DNA from: Krumholzibacterium sp965370495
GTDB lineage: Bacteria; Krumholzibacteriota; Krumholzibacteriia; Krumholzibacteriales; Krumholzibacteriaceae
DNA length: 8,020 nucleotides
NCBI GenBank assembly: GCA_965370495.1
Contig: CBDUUV010000107.1
Location: 1 to 8,020 of the forward strand
Direction of reading: 5' to 3'
A program made the position numbers and the translations under genes. The notes under the pieces were generated by a model, which did no database searches, was not told where the DNA came from, and worked only from the letters and a program-made list of their open reading frames with translations. Below, piece by piece: positions 1 to 6,318 of this stretch; the first letter of the stretch is position 1; each line of letters begins with the position of its first letter.

Positions 1-1490
1 GGGAGTGCGAAAAAATGACTGGATATACCCTGGATGAATTGAATGGAAAGATAGGCTGGGTAAATTCTGTTTATCCAGACGACAGGGAGAAAGCCAGGAA
101 ATATATGGCCTCCTTTTTCTCCAGGGATCGTATTATCTCCGAATTCAGGATTATCAGAAAGGATGGAGCTGTCCGGTGGAACCTGGCGTATGGACTCAGT
201 CTCGGAAAAACTGATGATGGAGGAGTCCATATCATCTGCGCGATGAAGGATACAACGGCGAGGAAACATATTGAAATCGATCTGGAAAACAGGAACAGGG
301 AATTCAGGGTTCTTGACAGGATTCACAAGATTTTCGATAATTTTCAGCGCGATGAAACCATCCTCGATAATGTAATGGATGTCCTGATGGAAGAATGCGA
401 TATATCTGTCGGAGCGGCGTATCTTCCTGTCGCAGGGTACAATGCTATAGAATGCAGGACAATCAGGGGCGCGGCGAAAGATCTCCTGGAGCCTGTCAGG
501 GTCATAAGCCTGGATGATCCGCTGGCGCTTGCTGTTCTTGACAAGAAAGGGATATATGTCATTGAGGAAGATGGTTCCGAAACAACACCGGAGATTGAAG
601 CTGTGACAAGGAACCTGGAGATATTCAGGGTCGTATTGTTCTCCGTACGGTTCGGGGAGGTCCTGAAAGCTGCCTTTGTCCTTGGCTTCAGCGGGGATGA
701 GGATATTTCTCTCGAGAAAAGAAGGTTTTTCGACATCATTCGTAATCAGCTGGGGCTTGAATTCGAAAGATGTGATCTTCTGAAGGAACAGATCAAGTAC
801 GAAAAGAACCTGAAGAATCTTGCCGGCAACCTTATCGGGTCTATTGAAGAGGAGAAAACCCGTATCGCCCTCAATCTTCATGATGAGATAGGACAGTCGA
901 TAATCGTGATAGAGGGCGGATTCTCCATGCTCGAGAAAAAAATCGATTTGGCAGATACGGAATCGCTTGGCAGGATCAGGCGAATACGTAACCAGATACA
1001 TGGGTTGACAGAATCGATTCGGGAGGTGTCATATTCCCTGCACCCGGCAATGCTGGAGGATCTTGGCCTGATCCCCACCATCCAGTGGTATATTGACAAG
1101 TTTGTAGAAAACAGCGGGATCAATGTGACTTTTGAAACTGCGGGATGGAATGAGAGGATAGACAAGCAGTTATCCCTGGCATTGTATCGTGTTACCCAGG
1201 AGGCATTTACCAATATAATACGGCACGCGGACGCAAAAAATGTGTCATTGAAGCTGACAAAGGGGTACCCTGATGTTATTATGAGGCTGGAAGATGACGG
1301 GAAGGGATTTCACGGTACCGGAGAAGAAAAAACCAGTAAAGGGTTAGGGATAGTCGGGATGAGGGAAAGAATCAACAGCCTGAATGGCAAATTCACAATA
1401 TATTCCTCACCCGGAAGAGGAACTCGAATAAAGGTTACACTTCCGCTGGAAGGATTCAGGGATGGAACGGATCAAAATTGTTCTGGTTGA
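1..1490 (+). CDS. PAS-GAF sensor histidine kinase, NarL/DegS type (5' end outside window)
   Basis: Sensor kinase that should autophosphorylate on a histidine and pass the phosphate to the regulator encoded directly downstream. The reading frame is open to the window edge: codons before the ATG at 15 give E-C-E-K running straight into MTGYTLDEL, the usual start of a PAS core, so the true start lies upstream. Numbering from that ATG: PAS/PAC core about 1-90 (ending KDTTARKHIE); a GAF-like sensor region about 100-250; HisKA_3 dimerisation domain about 270-340 with phosphoacceptor H289 in ALNLHDEIGQ; HATPase about 385-477 with the N box QEAFTN (395-400) and HADA, the DDGKGF motif (427-432) and the GLGIVGMRER motif (443-452). 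All catalytic boxes are intact. No membrane helix is visible in the part present, so this portion is cytoplasmic; an upstream sensor domain cannot be excluded. The last 29 bases overlap the response regulator gene. Confidence 0.93.
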   Translation, partial: ECEKMTGYTLDELNGKIGWVNSVYPDDREKARKYMASFFSRDRIISEFRIIRKDGAVRWNLAYGLSLGKTDDGGVHIICAMKDTTARKHIEIDLENRNREFRVLDRIHKIFDNFQRDETILDNVMDVLMEECDISVGAAYLPVAGYNAIECRTIRGAAKDLLEPVRVISLDDPLALAVLDKKGIYVIEEDGSETTPEIEAVTRNLEIFRVVLFSVRFGEVLKAAFVLGFSGDEDISLEKRRFFDIIRNQLGLEFERCDLLKEQIKYEKNLKNLAGNLIGSIEEEKTRIALNLHDEIGQSIIVIEGGFSMLEKKIDLADTESLGRIRRIRNQIHGLTESIREVSYSLHPAMLEDLGLIPTIQWYIDKFVENSGINVTFETAGWNERIDKQLSLALYRVTQEAFTNIIRHADAKNVSLKLTKGYPDVIMRLEDDGKGFHGTGEEKTSKGLGIVGMRERINSLNGKFTIYSSPGRGTRIKVTLPLEGFRDGTDQNCSG

Positions 1491-2115
1491 GGATCACACG
1501 ATTGTGAGGCAGGGATTCAAGATGGTTCTCGAAGACGGAGGACACGAGATTGTCGGTGAAGCAGACAACGGCAGGGATGCGATAAATATAGTCGACAAAA
1601 ATCTTCCCGATCTTGTTATCATGGATATCGGGCTTCCGCGCCTCAGAGGGATAGAAACGACAAGGAAGATCAAGAAACAGCACCCGGAGATCAGGGTCAT
1701 AATATTAACGATCCATACCAGGGAGACTTATGTCTATGAATCGCTGGACGCGGGAGCCGATGGGTATCTTGTCAAGGATACCGCTTCAGAGGACCTGCTT
1801 GAGGCGATCAATATAGTGATGGGGGGGAAGATATACATCAGCTCGAACTTTCCCGACGATGTAATAGTCAATTACAGGAAGCTCCAGAAATCAGGGAAAA
1901 AAGCAGATGAATTCAGCCGTCTTACGAAGAGGGAAAGGGAGATATTGCACTATATCGCCGAAGGGCTGACCAGCCAGAAGATAGGGGAAGAGCTGTTCAT
2001 AAGCAAAAAGACTGTAGAAAACCACAGGGCGAATATAATGAACAAATTGAATATCCATGAGACAGCGGGCCTGGTTATGTATGCCGTAAAAATAGGATTG
2101 GTCGACAGCTATTGA
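1462..2115 (+). CDS. NarL/FixJ-family response regulator (REC + LuxR-type HTH)
   Basis: Cytoplasmic DNA-binding response regulator, 217 residues, the usual family length. REC domain about 4-120: acidic pocket E10-D11, phosphoacceptor D55 in VIMDIGLP, switch residue T83 in IILT, and K105 in YLVKD. A linker of about 30 residues leads to a LuxR/NarL helix-turn-helix at about 152-216, with LTKREREIL, the recognition region ISKKTVENHRANIMNKL, and a C-terminal tail. The start is supported by GGAAGGA at 1448-1454, seven bases before the ATG, inside the end of the kinase gene. The 29-base overlap implies co-transcription and probably coupled translation, and makes this the partner of the upstream HisKA_3 kinase. 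Its DNA targets cannot be read from this window. A six-base-pair hairpin (2104-2109 with 2117-2122) spans the stop codon but has no T-run behind it. Confidence 0.96.
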   Translation: MERIKIVLVEDHTIVRQGFKMVLEDGGHEIVGEADNGRDAINIVDKNLPDLVIMDIGLPRLRGIETTRKIKKQHPEIRVIILTIHTRETYVYESLDAGADGYLVKDTASEDLLEAINIVMGGKIYISSNFPDDVIVNYRKLQKSGKKADEFSRLTKREREILHYIAEGLTSQKIGEELFISKKTVENHRANIMNKLNIHETAGLVMYAVKIGLVDSY

Positions 2116-2649
2116 TGCTGTCTCACGAAGCGTATAAGAGCGTATAAGACAGGGAAGTAAAATAGGGATGTTTTCCTATTGAAAAGGGGGCGGTAATGGT
2201 TTATGCTTTTAGAGCCTGGAGTAATTACCGAGCGGGGGGCTGCCGGACTTTGAGAAATATTGACAAGAAAAAATAAAACGAACTTTTCTCTCGGAAAATG
2301 GTTCATTATGGTGCAAGACCTTGGAGGTAGCATAACGACAGGGTAGCGAGATAAAAAATATCAAAGGCAGGTATTGCCGCCTGGTTAAAGGAAGTCTTTT
2401 CTTTCCTACCTATAAACCCCATCTCTTCCCCTAGGAGATGAGCCGCTTGATAAGGGAAAGTCTTCTGCCTGATTTTTCAGGCTTGGCCTTCAACGCTCCG
2501 ATGAGAGTCCCTTAGGATCGCTTTTCATACCTTTGGAGCTGTGGCTGAATACAGGCGGCATTTTTTTATTGTATTTTTCCTGCTGTTTCGGATATCCTCA
2601 GAACGGCTATAACGATCAGGTTGAAATCTTTTGTTGCAGGCGCGGGATA
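2116..2649. other. Gene-free, hairpin-rich intergenic region
   Basis: About 530 bases with no convincing coding region. Inverted repeats that can be read directly: 2104-2109/2117-2122 (six pairs, around the upstream stop codon); 2161-2166/2175-2180 (AATAGG/CCTATT); 2191-2197/2224-2230 (CGGTAAT/ATTACCG); 2280-2288/2294-2304 (nine pairs with a two-base bulge); 2325-2330/2406-2411 (AGGTAG/CTACCT), which encloses small hairpins at 2350-2362 and 2368-2383; 2420-2425/2435-2440 (CATCTC/GAGATG); and 2467-2472/2477-2482 (GCCTGA/TCAGGC, TTTT loop). None is followed by a proper T-run. A TTGACA lies at 2260-2265, but no acceptable -10 sits 16-18 bases after it. I do not recognise a known riboswitch or ncRNA family. 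The region may be a long structured leader for the envelope genes, a separate RNA, or decayed sequence. Confidence 0.5.
2129..2148 (+). repeat. Tandem 10-base direct repeat (2 copies)
   Basis: AGCGTATAAG occurs twice head to tail with no mismatch, at 2129-2138 and 2139-2148, 13 bases after the response regulator stop codon. Two adjacent sites one helical turn apart is a common arrangement for dimeric regulators, including NarL-type ones, but two copies can also arise from simple replication slippage. No function is shown by the sequence. Confidence 0.7.
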
Positions 2650-3462
2650 ATGCGTGTAAAGAATAAAACCGTTTTCATGACAGTATTTGTTTTTTTACTC
2701 ATTGCTTCTATGAGTCCAGGAGTTCACAGCGAGCAACCGCTTCATTCCCTTTACCCGGTCAAGCTTATGAACTTGGAGACCGGTTATGTGCTGGGTAACG
2801 GCCAGAACGTCAGGATAGGCCTGGGAGATTCAGGTTTCGCTCTCAGGAACAGAATTCAGTTTACTACAAATACATTGATGGATCTTCTTACGTTGCTCAA
2901 TGGCCAGGTGAAAGTTCGTGTGTTGTCTGACGATGGTCCCATGCCGGCCCTTTCAGTCGGTATAGCCTATTACAATCTCCTGTCTTCAGATTATATAGTC
3001 GATATTGTTCTCGAGGAGGCATTTACTGAAGAGAAGATGTCCCTGAGTTCCGGGCTTGATATTTTCTGCTGGTTCATATCTGCGAGCAAACAGGCAACGG
3101 ACAGACTGCGGTTCCATGCCGGTTTTCAGTACAGGCGTCTTGACGGTTACCTTGAAACCGATGAACCGGTGGATATGGGCTCTAATGGAGAGTCGATGGG
3201 CATAGAGGTCTTTTTCGATGAGACGGCTTCCCACAAATCGATACTTTTCGGGATGGATTTTGATATATTGGACCATGTCAAACTCATGCTGGAACTGGGT
3301 AATGACCTTTCATACGGTAAACCGCGCGGTGGTGCCGGTGTGAGGGTGGGTGTCGGAGCCTCGTTCGCTTTTCAGGCGGGTATACTGTGGCCGGGAATTT
3401 CGCTGGATGACGATATCGAGATTCCTGTTCTTCCACACCTGTCATTTTTTTGGAGATTCTAG
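2650..3462 (+). CDS. Exported protein, probable outer-membrane beta-barrel, function unknown
   Basis: Protein of 270 residues. The ATG at 2650 is chosen because it gives a textbook Sec signal peptide: basic start MRVKNK, hydrophobic core to about residue 23, and a likely cleavage after VHS, before EQPLHS. An in-frame TTG at 2533 would add 39 Cys/aromatic-rich residues in front of that signal and is unlikely. A weak AGG at 2638-2640 lies nine bases before the ATG. The mature part is rich in alternating polar/hydrophobic stretches, glycine and aromatics (for example GLDIFCWFISAS, FHAGFQYRRL, GVRVGVGASFAFQAGIL) and ends FFWRF, with the terminal Phe typical of barrels handled by the BAM machinery. 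I do not recognise a named family. It stands 15 bases before the lipoprotein gene, probably in one operon, downstream of the hairpin-rich gap. Confidence 0.82.
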   Translation: MRVKNKTVFMTVFVFLLIASMSPGVHSEQPLHSLYPVKLMNLETGYVLGNGQNVRIGLGDSGFALRNRIQFTTNTLMDLLTLLNGQVKVRVLSDDGPMPALSVGIAYYNLLSSDYIVDIVLEEAFTEEKMSLSSGLDIFCWFISASKQATDRLRFHAGFQYRRLDGYLETDEPVDMGSNGESMGIEVFFDETASHKSILFGMDFDILDHVKLMLELGNDLSYGKPRGGAGVRVGVGASFAFQAGILWPGISLDDDIEIPVLPHLSFFWRF

Positions 3463-3477
3463 CCGAGGGAGCCGAAG

Positions 3478-4029
3478 GTGAAACGTCTTATATTATTTGT
3501 CCTGGCAGTCGCTCTTCTGGCTGGATGCAAATCAACACTCAAGATTACCAACCGGTCCGACCCGAAGAATTTTGAACCTGTTTCATGTGCGGGTGTTGCA
3601 GGACTCTATTTCGGAGAGAAAACGATAGATGTTCCGGAGGAGGTCAGGAGCGATGATTTCGATATAACACGCGCTGATCTCTTTGCGGACATTTTCGCTG
3701 ATACGATCTGGTCGGAGGGTGACGTTACAGTTATTGTATCCTTCTACCTGGGACTTGAGAGTGGGAATGTTGACCTGGATGATTCTGATATCAACCAGCT
3801 TCTTGTGACTGTAACAATAACTGAACAGGATCAGCACAACCTGGTGGAAATGACCGATCCCGCGCTTTTGCGCAAAGCGATCAAGCAGGAACAGTTCTAC
3901 CTGAAAGCCGTGATAGAACTTCAAGCGACCGGGGTGACATTTAGCATTATCCATCTTGATGATATATACTTCGTCGCGTACCTCGAGAGAGAGACAAAGG
4001 GCCTCTTTCCTATATTTTACATGTTCTGA
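3478..4029 (+). CDS. Small lipoprotein, function unknown
   Basis: Protein of 183 residues starting with GTG. GAGGGAG at 3465-3471 is a good ribosome binding site six bases before that start. The N-terminus MKRLILFVLAVALLAGC is a lipoprotein signal peptide with lipobox LAGC; C17 would be lipidated and the next residue is Lys, not Asp, so nothing argues for retention in the inner membrane. The rest (about residues 18-183) is acidic and mixed alpha/beta, with beta-like runs such as DVTVIVSFYLGLE and QLLVTVTITE and a conspicuous DLDDSD segment. No further membrane segment is visible. I do not recognise a family. The neighbouring barrel genes suggest it works at the outer membrane, perhaps as an accessory to one of them; this is inference from position only. 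Confidence 0.85.
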   Translation: MKRLILFVLAVALLAGCKSTLKITNRSDPKNFEPVSCAGVAGLYFGEKTIDVPEEVRSDDFDITRADLFADIFADTIWSEGDVTVIVSFYLGLESGNVDLDDSDINQLLVTVTITEQDQHNLVEMTDPALLRKAIKQEQFYLKAVIELQATGVTFSIIHLDDIYFVAYLERETKGLFPIFYMF

Positions 4030-4105
4030 CCAGGTGCTTTCGTGTTAACACCTTCCCGGCTTCAATATAGTCTGCCGTGACCCAGGGACATTTCCGGTAG
4101 AAAGG

Positions 4106-4438
4106 ATGTTTCCGGTGGATATGAAGTACAGCTGGATTGAGCTCAGGGAGATCATGCTGAGTGCCGTTGCTGGTGAATTCTCCAGAAAAACCTCGATCAG
4201 CGAGGAGGATTTTTTCAGGGTATATATCGCTGGAGACCCTCCTGTGCCGACAGGTGATTTCGTGAGCCAGTATATACCGGATGACGATAGCCTCGACGGA
4301 ATATTGGGGGTGCTTGCGCGCAGAACAGGACTCGAACCATCAAGAGTAAAATCTCTTTTTCGTTCCCATGAAAGTTTTGCGCAATTCAGCGAACGGCTTC
4401 TTCGTTCGGGAGGGCGTATAGATGGAAAGGGCCGATAG
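4106..4438 (+). CDS. Hypothetical 110-residue protein, translationally coupled to the next gene
   Basis: No recognised family. The protein is charged and predicted mostly helical, with no signal peptide or membrane segment, so it is probably cytoplasmic. It has an acidic middle (PDDDSLDGILG, about 58-68) and a basic C-terminus ending RSGGRIDGKGR. The start is uncertain: the ATG at 4106 has purine-rich sequence (GGTAGAAAGG) right up against it, while the ATG at 4121 (Met-6) has no well-placed site either. Its TAG stop (4436-4438) is immediately followed by the ATG of the next gene, so the two are very likely co-translated. A gap of 76 bases separates it from the lipoprotein gene and contains the palindrome GTGTTAACAC. 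Reality as a gene rests on length, frame consistency and this junction. Confidence 0.7.
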   Translation: MFPVDMKYSWIELREIMLSAVAGEFSRKTSISEEDFFRVYIAGDPPVPTGDFVSQYIPDDDSLDGILGVLARRTGLEPSRVKSLFRSHESFAQFSERLLRSGGRIDGKGR

Positions 4439-5320
4439 ATGAGCGGCAGGGAAAAAATCATTTTACAGGTTCTCATGATACTTTTCATGTCACCGGGGCA
4501 GGCGAGCGCTACGGTTTTTTCCGGGGAAGGGGCGCTCTATTTCGACCGCGGACATTACTGGATAGAGTTGTCCCTGTCAGGAATCGACGAAGGTACACCC
4601 GGCCTGCTTGAGTTTTCCAGGGCACAGTTTGTTATTAAAGATCAGGCACAGGGGGAGGGATCGTTCAGTCCGTCGAGGATCGAGGTGATCGAGACACCCA
4701 CAGGGAGAAAAGTGGTCATCCTGTCCTCCGGAAAGATAAAAGGGAAAAGATGTTATACTGTGATATTCCATGCCGATAATGGTGAGGAAACATTTATCGG
4801 CCCTGTATGCGACCCTTTTTTCTACAAGGCTTCCAGAAAGCACGGTGGGAATAAAGGGTTCTTTGACAGGTATATCATTCCCGCGTTTTCAACGAGTGGC
4901 GAGCATTACAGGTTCAACAGGTTGAGCTACGGGTACGATTTTACCTCCGAAAAATCCAGCACCGAGCTGGAAATCGAACCCCGTTTCGGCGGCAGGATCA
5001 TCAGTGTTCAACCATTTTTCGAATATGACGGTGTCACATACGAACCGGGCAGCAGTGATGAAAGGGATATAACCAGGCGAAAGGCGGGGTTATCCGCTTT
5101 GGCTTCTTCGTGGGTTGGTGAGATGAAGTATACGCTGGCCCTTGAATACCGCCACGAGCGCGAATCCGGGTCTTCGGCAACTGGTGAAACAGTATCGTTT
5201 TCACAATCCGTGGCCGCGGAAGGCGCCGTGCGGCTCGATAATCTTTTCGATAATATCAACAGGCATGGATCGAGCGTTTTCAAGGGGATAGATCTCGTCA
5301 TCGGGCATGGCGTGGTATGA
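4439..5320 (+). CDS. Outer-membrane beta-barrel-like protein, N-terminal part (frame broken at 3' end)
   Basis: This 293-residue frame begins with a signal peptide: charged MSGREK, a hydrophobic core (IILQVLMILF), and probable cleavage after ASA (residue 24). GGAAAGG at 4424-4430 lies eight bases before the ATG, inside the previous gene. The mature region starts with an Ig-like or beta-sandwich stretch (about 25-130), followed from about 145 by barrel-like amphipathic strands with aromatic girdles (HYRFNRLSYGYDF, VQPFFEYDGVTYEP, MKYTLALEYRHERE). It ends without a proper barrel terminus at DLVIGHGVV. The sequence in a second frame from 5307 onward continues the same character, so this is most likely about three quarters of one 401-residue protein cut by a one-base frameshift between 5292 and 5318. 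No specific family is recognised. Confidence 0.78.
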   Translation: MSGREKIILQVLMILFMSPGQASATVFSGEGALYFDRGHYWIELSLSGIDEGTPGLLEFSRAQFVIKDQAQGEGSFSPSRIEVIETPTGRKVVILSSGKIKGKRCYTVIFHADNGEETFIGPVCDPFFYKASRKHGGNKGFFDRYIIPAFSTSGEHYRFNRLSYGYDFTSEKSSTELEIEPRFGGRIISVQPFFEYDGVTYEPGSSDERDITRRKAGLSALASSWVGEMKYTLALEYRHERESGSSATGETVSFSQSVAAEGAVRLDNLFDNINRHGSSVFKGIDLVIGHGVV

Positions 5321-5645
5321 TTCAAATGACAAGGATCTATGGAGAACGGACTCATTCAGCCAGATAAGCCCTTATGTAAGGGGAAGAGGAACCTGGACGG
5401 TGGCAGGCGGCCTTCAGTTATCCTATGGGGTCGAATCGTACTGGCCTTCGTCCGAAGGCGGGAAACCTGAAATTTTTCACAGGATCAGAATCAGACTCCT
5501 GTTGAGAAACGCGATACAGCCTCAGGACGGGAAATCGTATCATCCCGATCTTGAACTCGTATTAGACAGCGGCAGGAGGTTCCCCCTGTTCGAACGTGAA
5601 GAAAAGATCTCTCTTGGATTTACCTTCGATCTTTTTCCGTGGTGA
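5307..5645 (+). CDS. C-terminal fragment of the same barrel protein, in a shifted frame
   Basis: A 112-residue frame overlapping the previous one by 14 bases. From W3 on it reads as barrel strands: FSQISPYVRGRGTWTVAGGLQLSYGVESYW, then HRIRIRLLLRN, then LELVLD, then KISLGFTFDLFPW. The alternating final strand and aromatic last residue form a classic outer-membrane barrel end, which the upstream frame lacks. It has no signal peptide, so alone it could not reach the outer membrane, and its ATG has no good ribosome site (AAGGGGA at 5282-5288 is 18 bases away). Skipping one base after GGC at 5309-5311 joins the frames as GHG-WYDSND and gives one 401-residue protein. A sequencing or assembly indel, a true pseudogene, or an unusual recoding event are the alternatives, in that order of likelihood. 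Confidence 0.72.
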   Translation: MAWYDSNDKDLWRTDSFSQISPYVRGRGTWTVAGGLQLSYGVESYWPSSEGGKPEIFHRIRIRLLLRNAIQPQDGKSYHPDLELVLDSGRRFPLFEREEKISLGFTFDLFPW

Positions 5646-5662
5646 CAGAAAGGGCGGCTGGC

Positions 5663-5679
5663 CGGCACAGGCAGTGCCG
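5663..5679. terminator. Hairpin between convergent genes, possible weak terminator
   Basis: CGGCAC (5663-5668) pairs perfectly with GTGCCG (5674-5679) around a five-base loop, in the 54-base gap between the stop codons of the barrel gene (+) and yjbQ (-). The position suits a bidirectional terminator, but neither side has a T-run, so intrinsic termination would be poor; it may only protect 3' ends. Confidence 0.3.
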
Positions 5680-5699
5680 TTCAGTATGCCCGTCTTGTC

Positions 5700-6110
5700 T
5701 TACCGGGGTGTCTGATCATTTGAGATGCGTATATAGTATTTTCTGTCCCTGGGCCCGTCGAATTCACAAAAGAAAACAGCCTGCCAGTGGCCAAGCAGGG
5801 GTTTGCCATCGGTGATTATCACAAATTCAGAGGGACCGAATACCGATGATTTGACATGGGAATCCGAATTTCCCTCTGCATGCCTGAAGCTCCAACCGGC
5901 CGGGACGATTTTTTCAAGTGCCGCGGAAATATCGGTCGCCACATCAGGATCTGCCTTCTCGTTGATCGTCACGGCAGCTGTCGTGTGGGGAACAAATATG
6001 TGGCATTTTCCCTCGATTACCCCGCTATCAGCGATAACACGGCGTATCTCCCCTGTAATGTCTTTGAGCTCGTTTTTTCTGCCGGTTGTGATCTTGATCT
6101 CGCGCAACAA
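5700..6110 (-). CDS. yjbQ: YjbQ/UPF0047 family protein (secondary thiamine-phosphate synthase enzyme)
   Basis: Small cytoplasmic protein of 136 residues, close to the family's usual length of about 138. The family signature is all present: VPHTTAAVTINE (40-51) with H42; the HAEGNSDSHVKSS block (77-89) with H77 and H85; and LGHWQAVFFCEFDGPRDR (106-123) with H108 and E116. These conserved histidines line the probable metal or active site of the trimeric fold. Family members can partly replace ThiE in thiamine phosphate synthesis in Escherichia coli, hence the name, but this may be a side activity and the physiological role is unsettled. No thi genes are near. The start is TTG, set by a GGAGG eight bases upstream. 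It is transcribed away from pepD, apparently from its own extended -10 promoter, and converges on the envelope genes. Confidence 0.95.
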   Translation of the reverse strand: MLREIKITTGRKNELKDITGEIRRVIADSGVIEGKCHIFVPHTTAAVTINEKADPDVATDISAALEKIVPAGWSFRHAEGNSDSHVKSSVFGPSEFVIITDGKPLLGHWQAVFFCEFDGPRDRKYYIRISNDQTPR

Positions 6111-6123
6111 TTACATTGCCTCC
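6111..6123 (-). promoter_or_regulatory. Ribosome binding site of yjbQ with an AUG-UAA start-stop in the spacer
   Basis: On the minus strand GGAGG (6119-6123) is followed by CA, then ATG TAA (6116-6111), then the TTG start of yjbQ. The ATG is in frame with yjbQ but is closed at once by TAA, and at two bases from GGAGG it is too near for normal initiation. The TTG, eight bases away, is therefore the real start. Confidence 0.75.
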
Positions 6124-6223
6124 TTTTGATATTGATTGGGTATCCCTTTACGATAGGAATAATAGAATAAATACGCTTCAAAGTGCAGGGCTTTGTGATC
6201 ATCTGGAAATCTTTTTTGCGGGA

Positions 6224-6232
6224 ATTATACCA
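6224..6232 (-). promoter_or_regulatory. Extended -10 promoter for yjbQ
   Basis: The minus strand reads TGGTATAAT: a perfect TATAAT (6229 to 6224) with the extended -10 TG one base upstream (6232-6231). The -35 position at 17-base spacing (6252-6247) reads TATATG, a poor match, as is usual for extended -10 promoters. The start site would be near 6217, giving a leader of about 105 bases. Confidence 0.65.
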
Positions 6233-6245
6233 GGTGATATTTTTG

Positions 6246-6278
6246 CCATATATAAGCAGTTGTTATACAGGCATATGG
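6246..6278. repeat. Inverted repeat between the divergent promoters, possible operator
   Basis: CCATAT (6246-6251) and ATATGG (6273-6278) are a perfect inverted pair 21 bases apart. They lie between the yjbQ -10 and the pepD -35, and the left arm covers the yjbQ -35 position. The spot is right for a regulator acting on both promoters, but six-base arms are short and chance is possible. Confidence 0.3.
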
Positions 6279-6283
6279 AAGGC

Positions 6284-6312
6284 TTGACCATGAACACCAG
6301 TTTGCGTATAAT
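6284..6312 (+). promoter_or_regulatory. Consensus sigma-70-type promoter for pepD
   Basis: TTGACC (6284-6289), a spacer of exactly 17 bases, then a perfect TATAAT (6307-6312). Transcription should start at about 6319, leaving a leader of about 98 bases before the pepD ATG. It is the best promoter match I saw in the window. Confidence 0.8.
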
Positions 6313-6318
6313 CCTCAT

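Noticed and set aside
2196..2276. Small basic 26-residue reading frame (MVYAFRAWSNYRAGG...) with AAGGGGG five bases upstream
   Set aside because: The ribosome site is decent, but the frame overlaps the 2191-2230 inverted repeat and has no other support; too short to claim.
2260..2288. TTGACA that might be a -35 box for the envelope genes
   Set aside because: At 16-18 bases spacing the -10 position reads like CTTTTC, with no TATAAT-like match.
2109..2333. 74-residue minus-strand reading frame in the gap after the response regulator
   Set aside because: No ribosome site, recognisable motif or sensible composition; likely chance.
2539..2567. Possible terminator before a run of seven Ts
   Set aside because: Only a four-pair stem (CTGT/ACAG), and it is separated from the T-run by six unpaired bases.
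2533..2649. N-terminal extension of the first barrel gene from an upstream TTG
   Set aside because: The 39 extra residues are Cys-rich and low in plausibility, the start is TTG, and the ATG at 2650 begins a textbook signal peptide.
4033..4053. AGGTG/CACCT hairpin and palindrome GTGTTAACAC after the lipoprotein gene
   Set aside because: Short stem, long loop and no T-run; could be an operator but nothing supports it.
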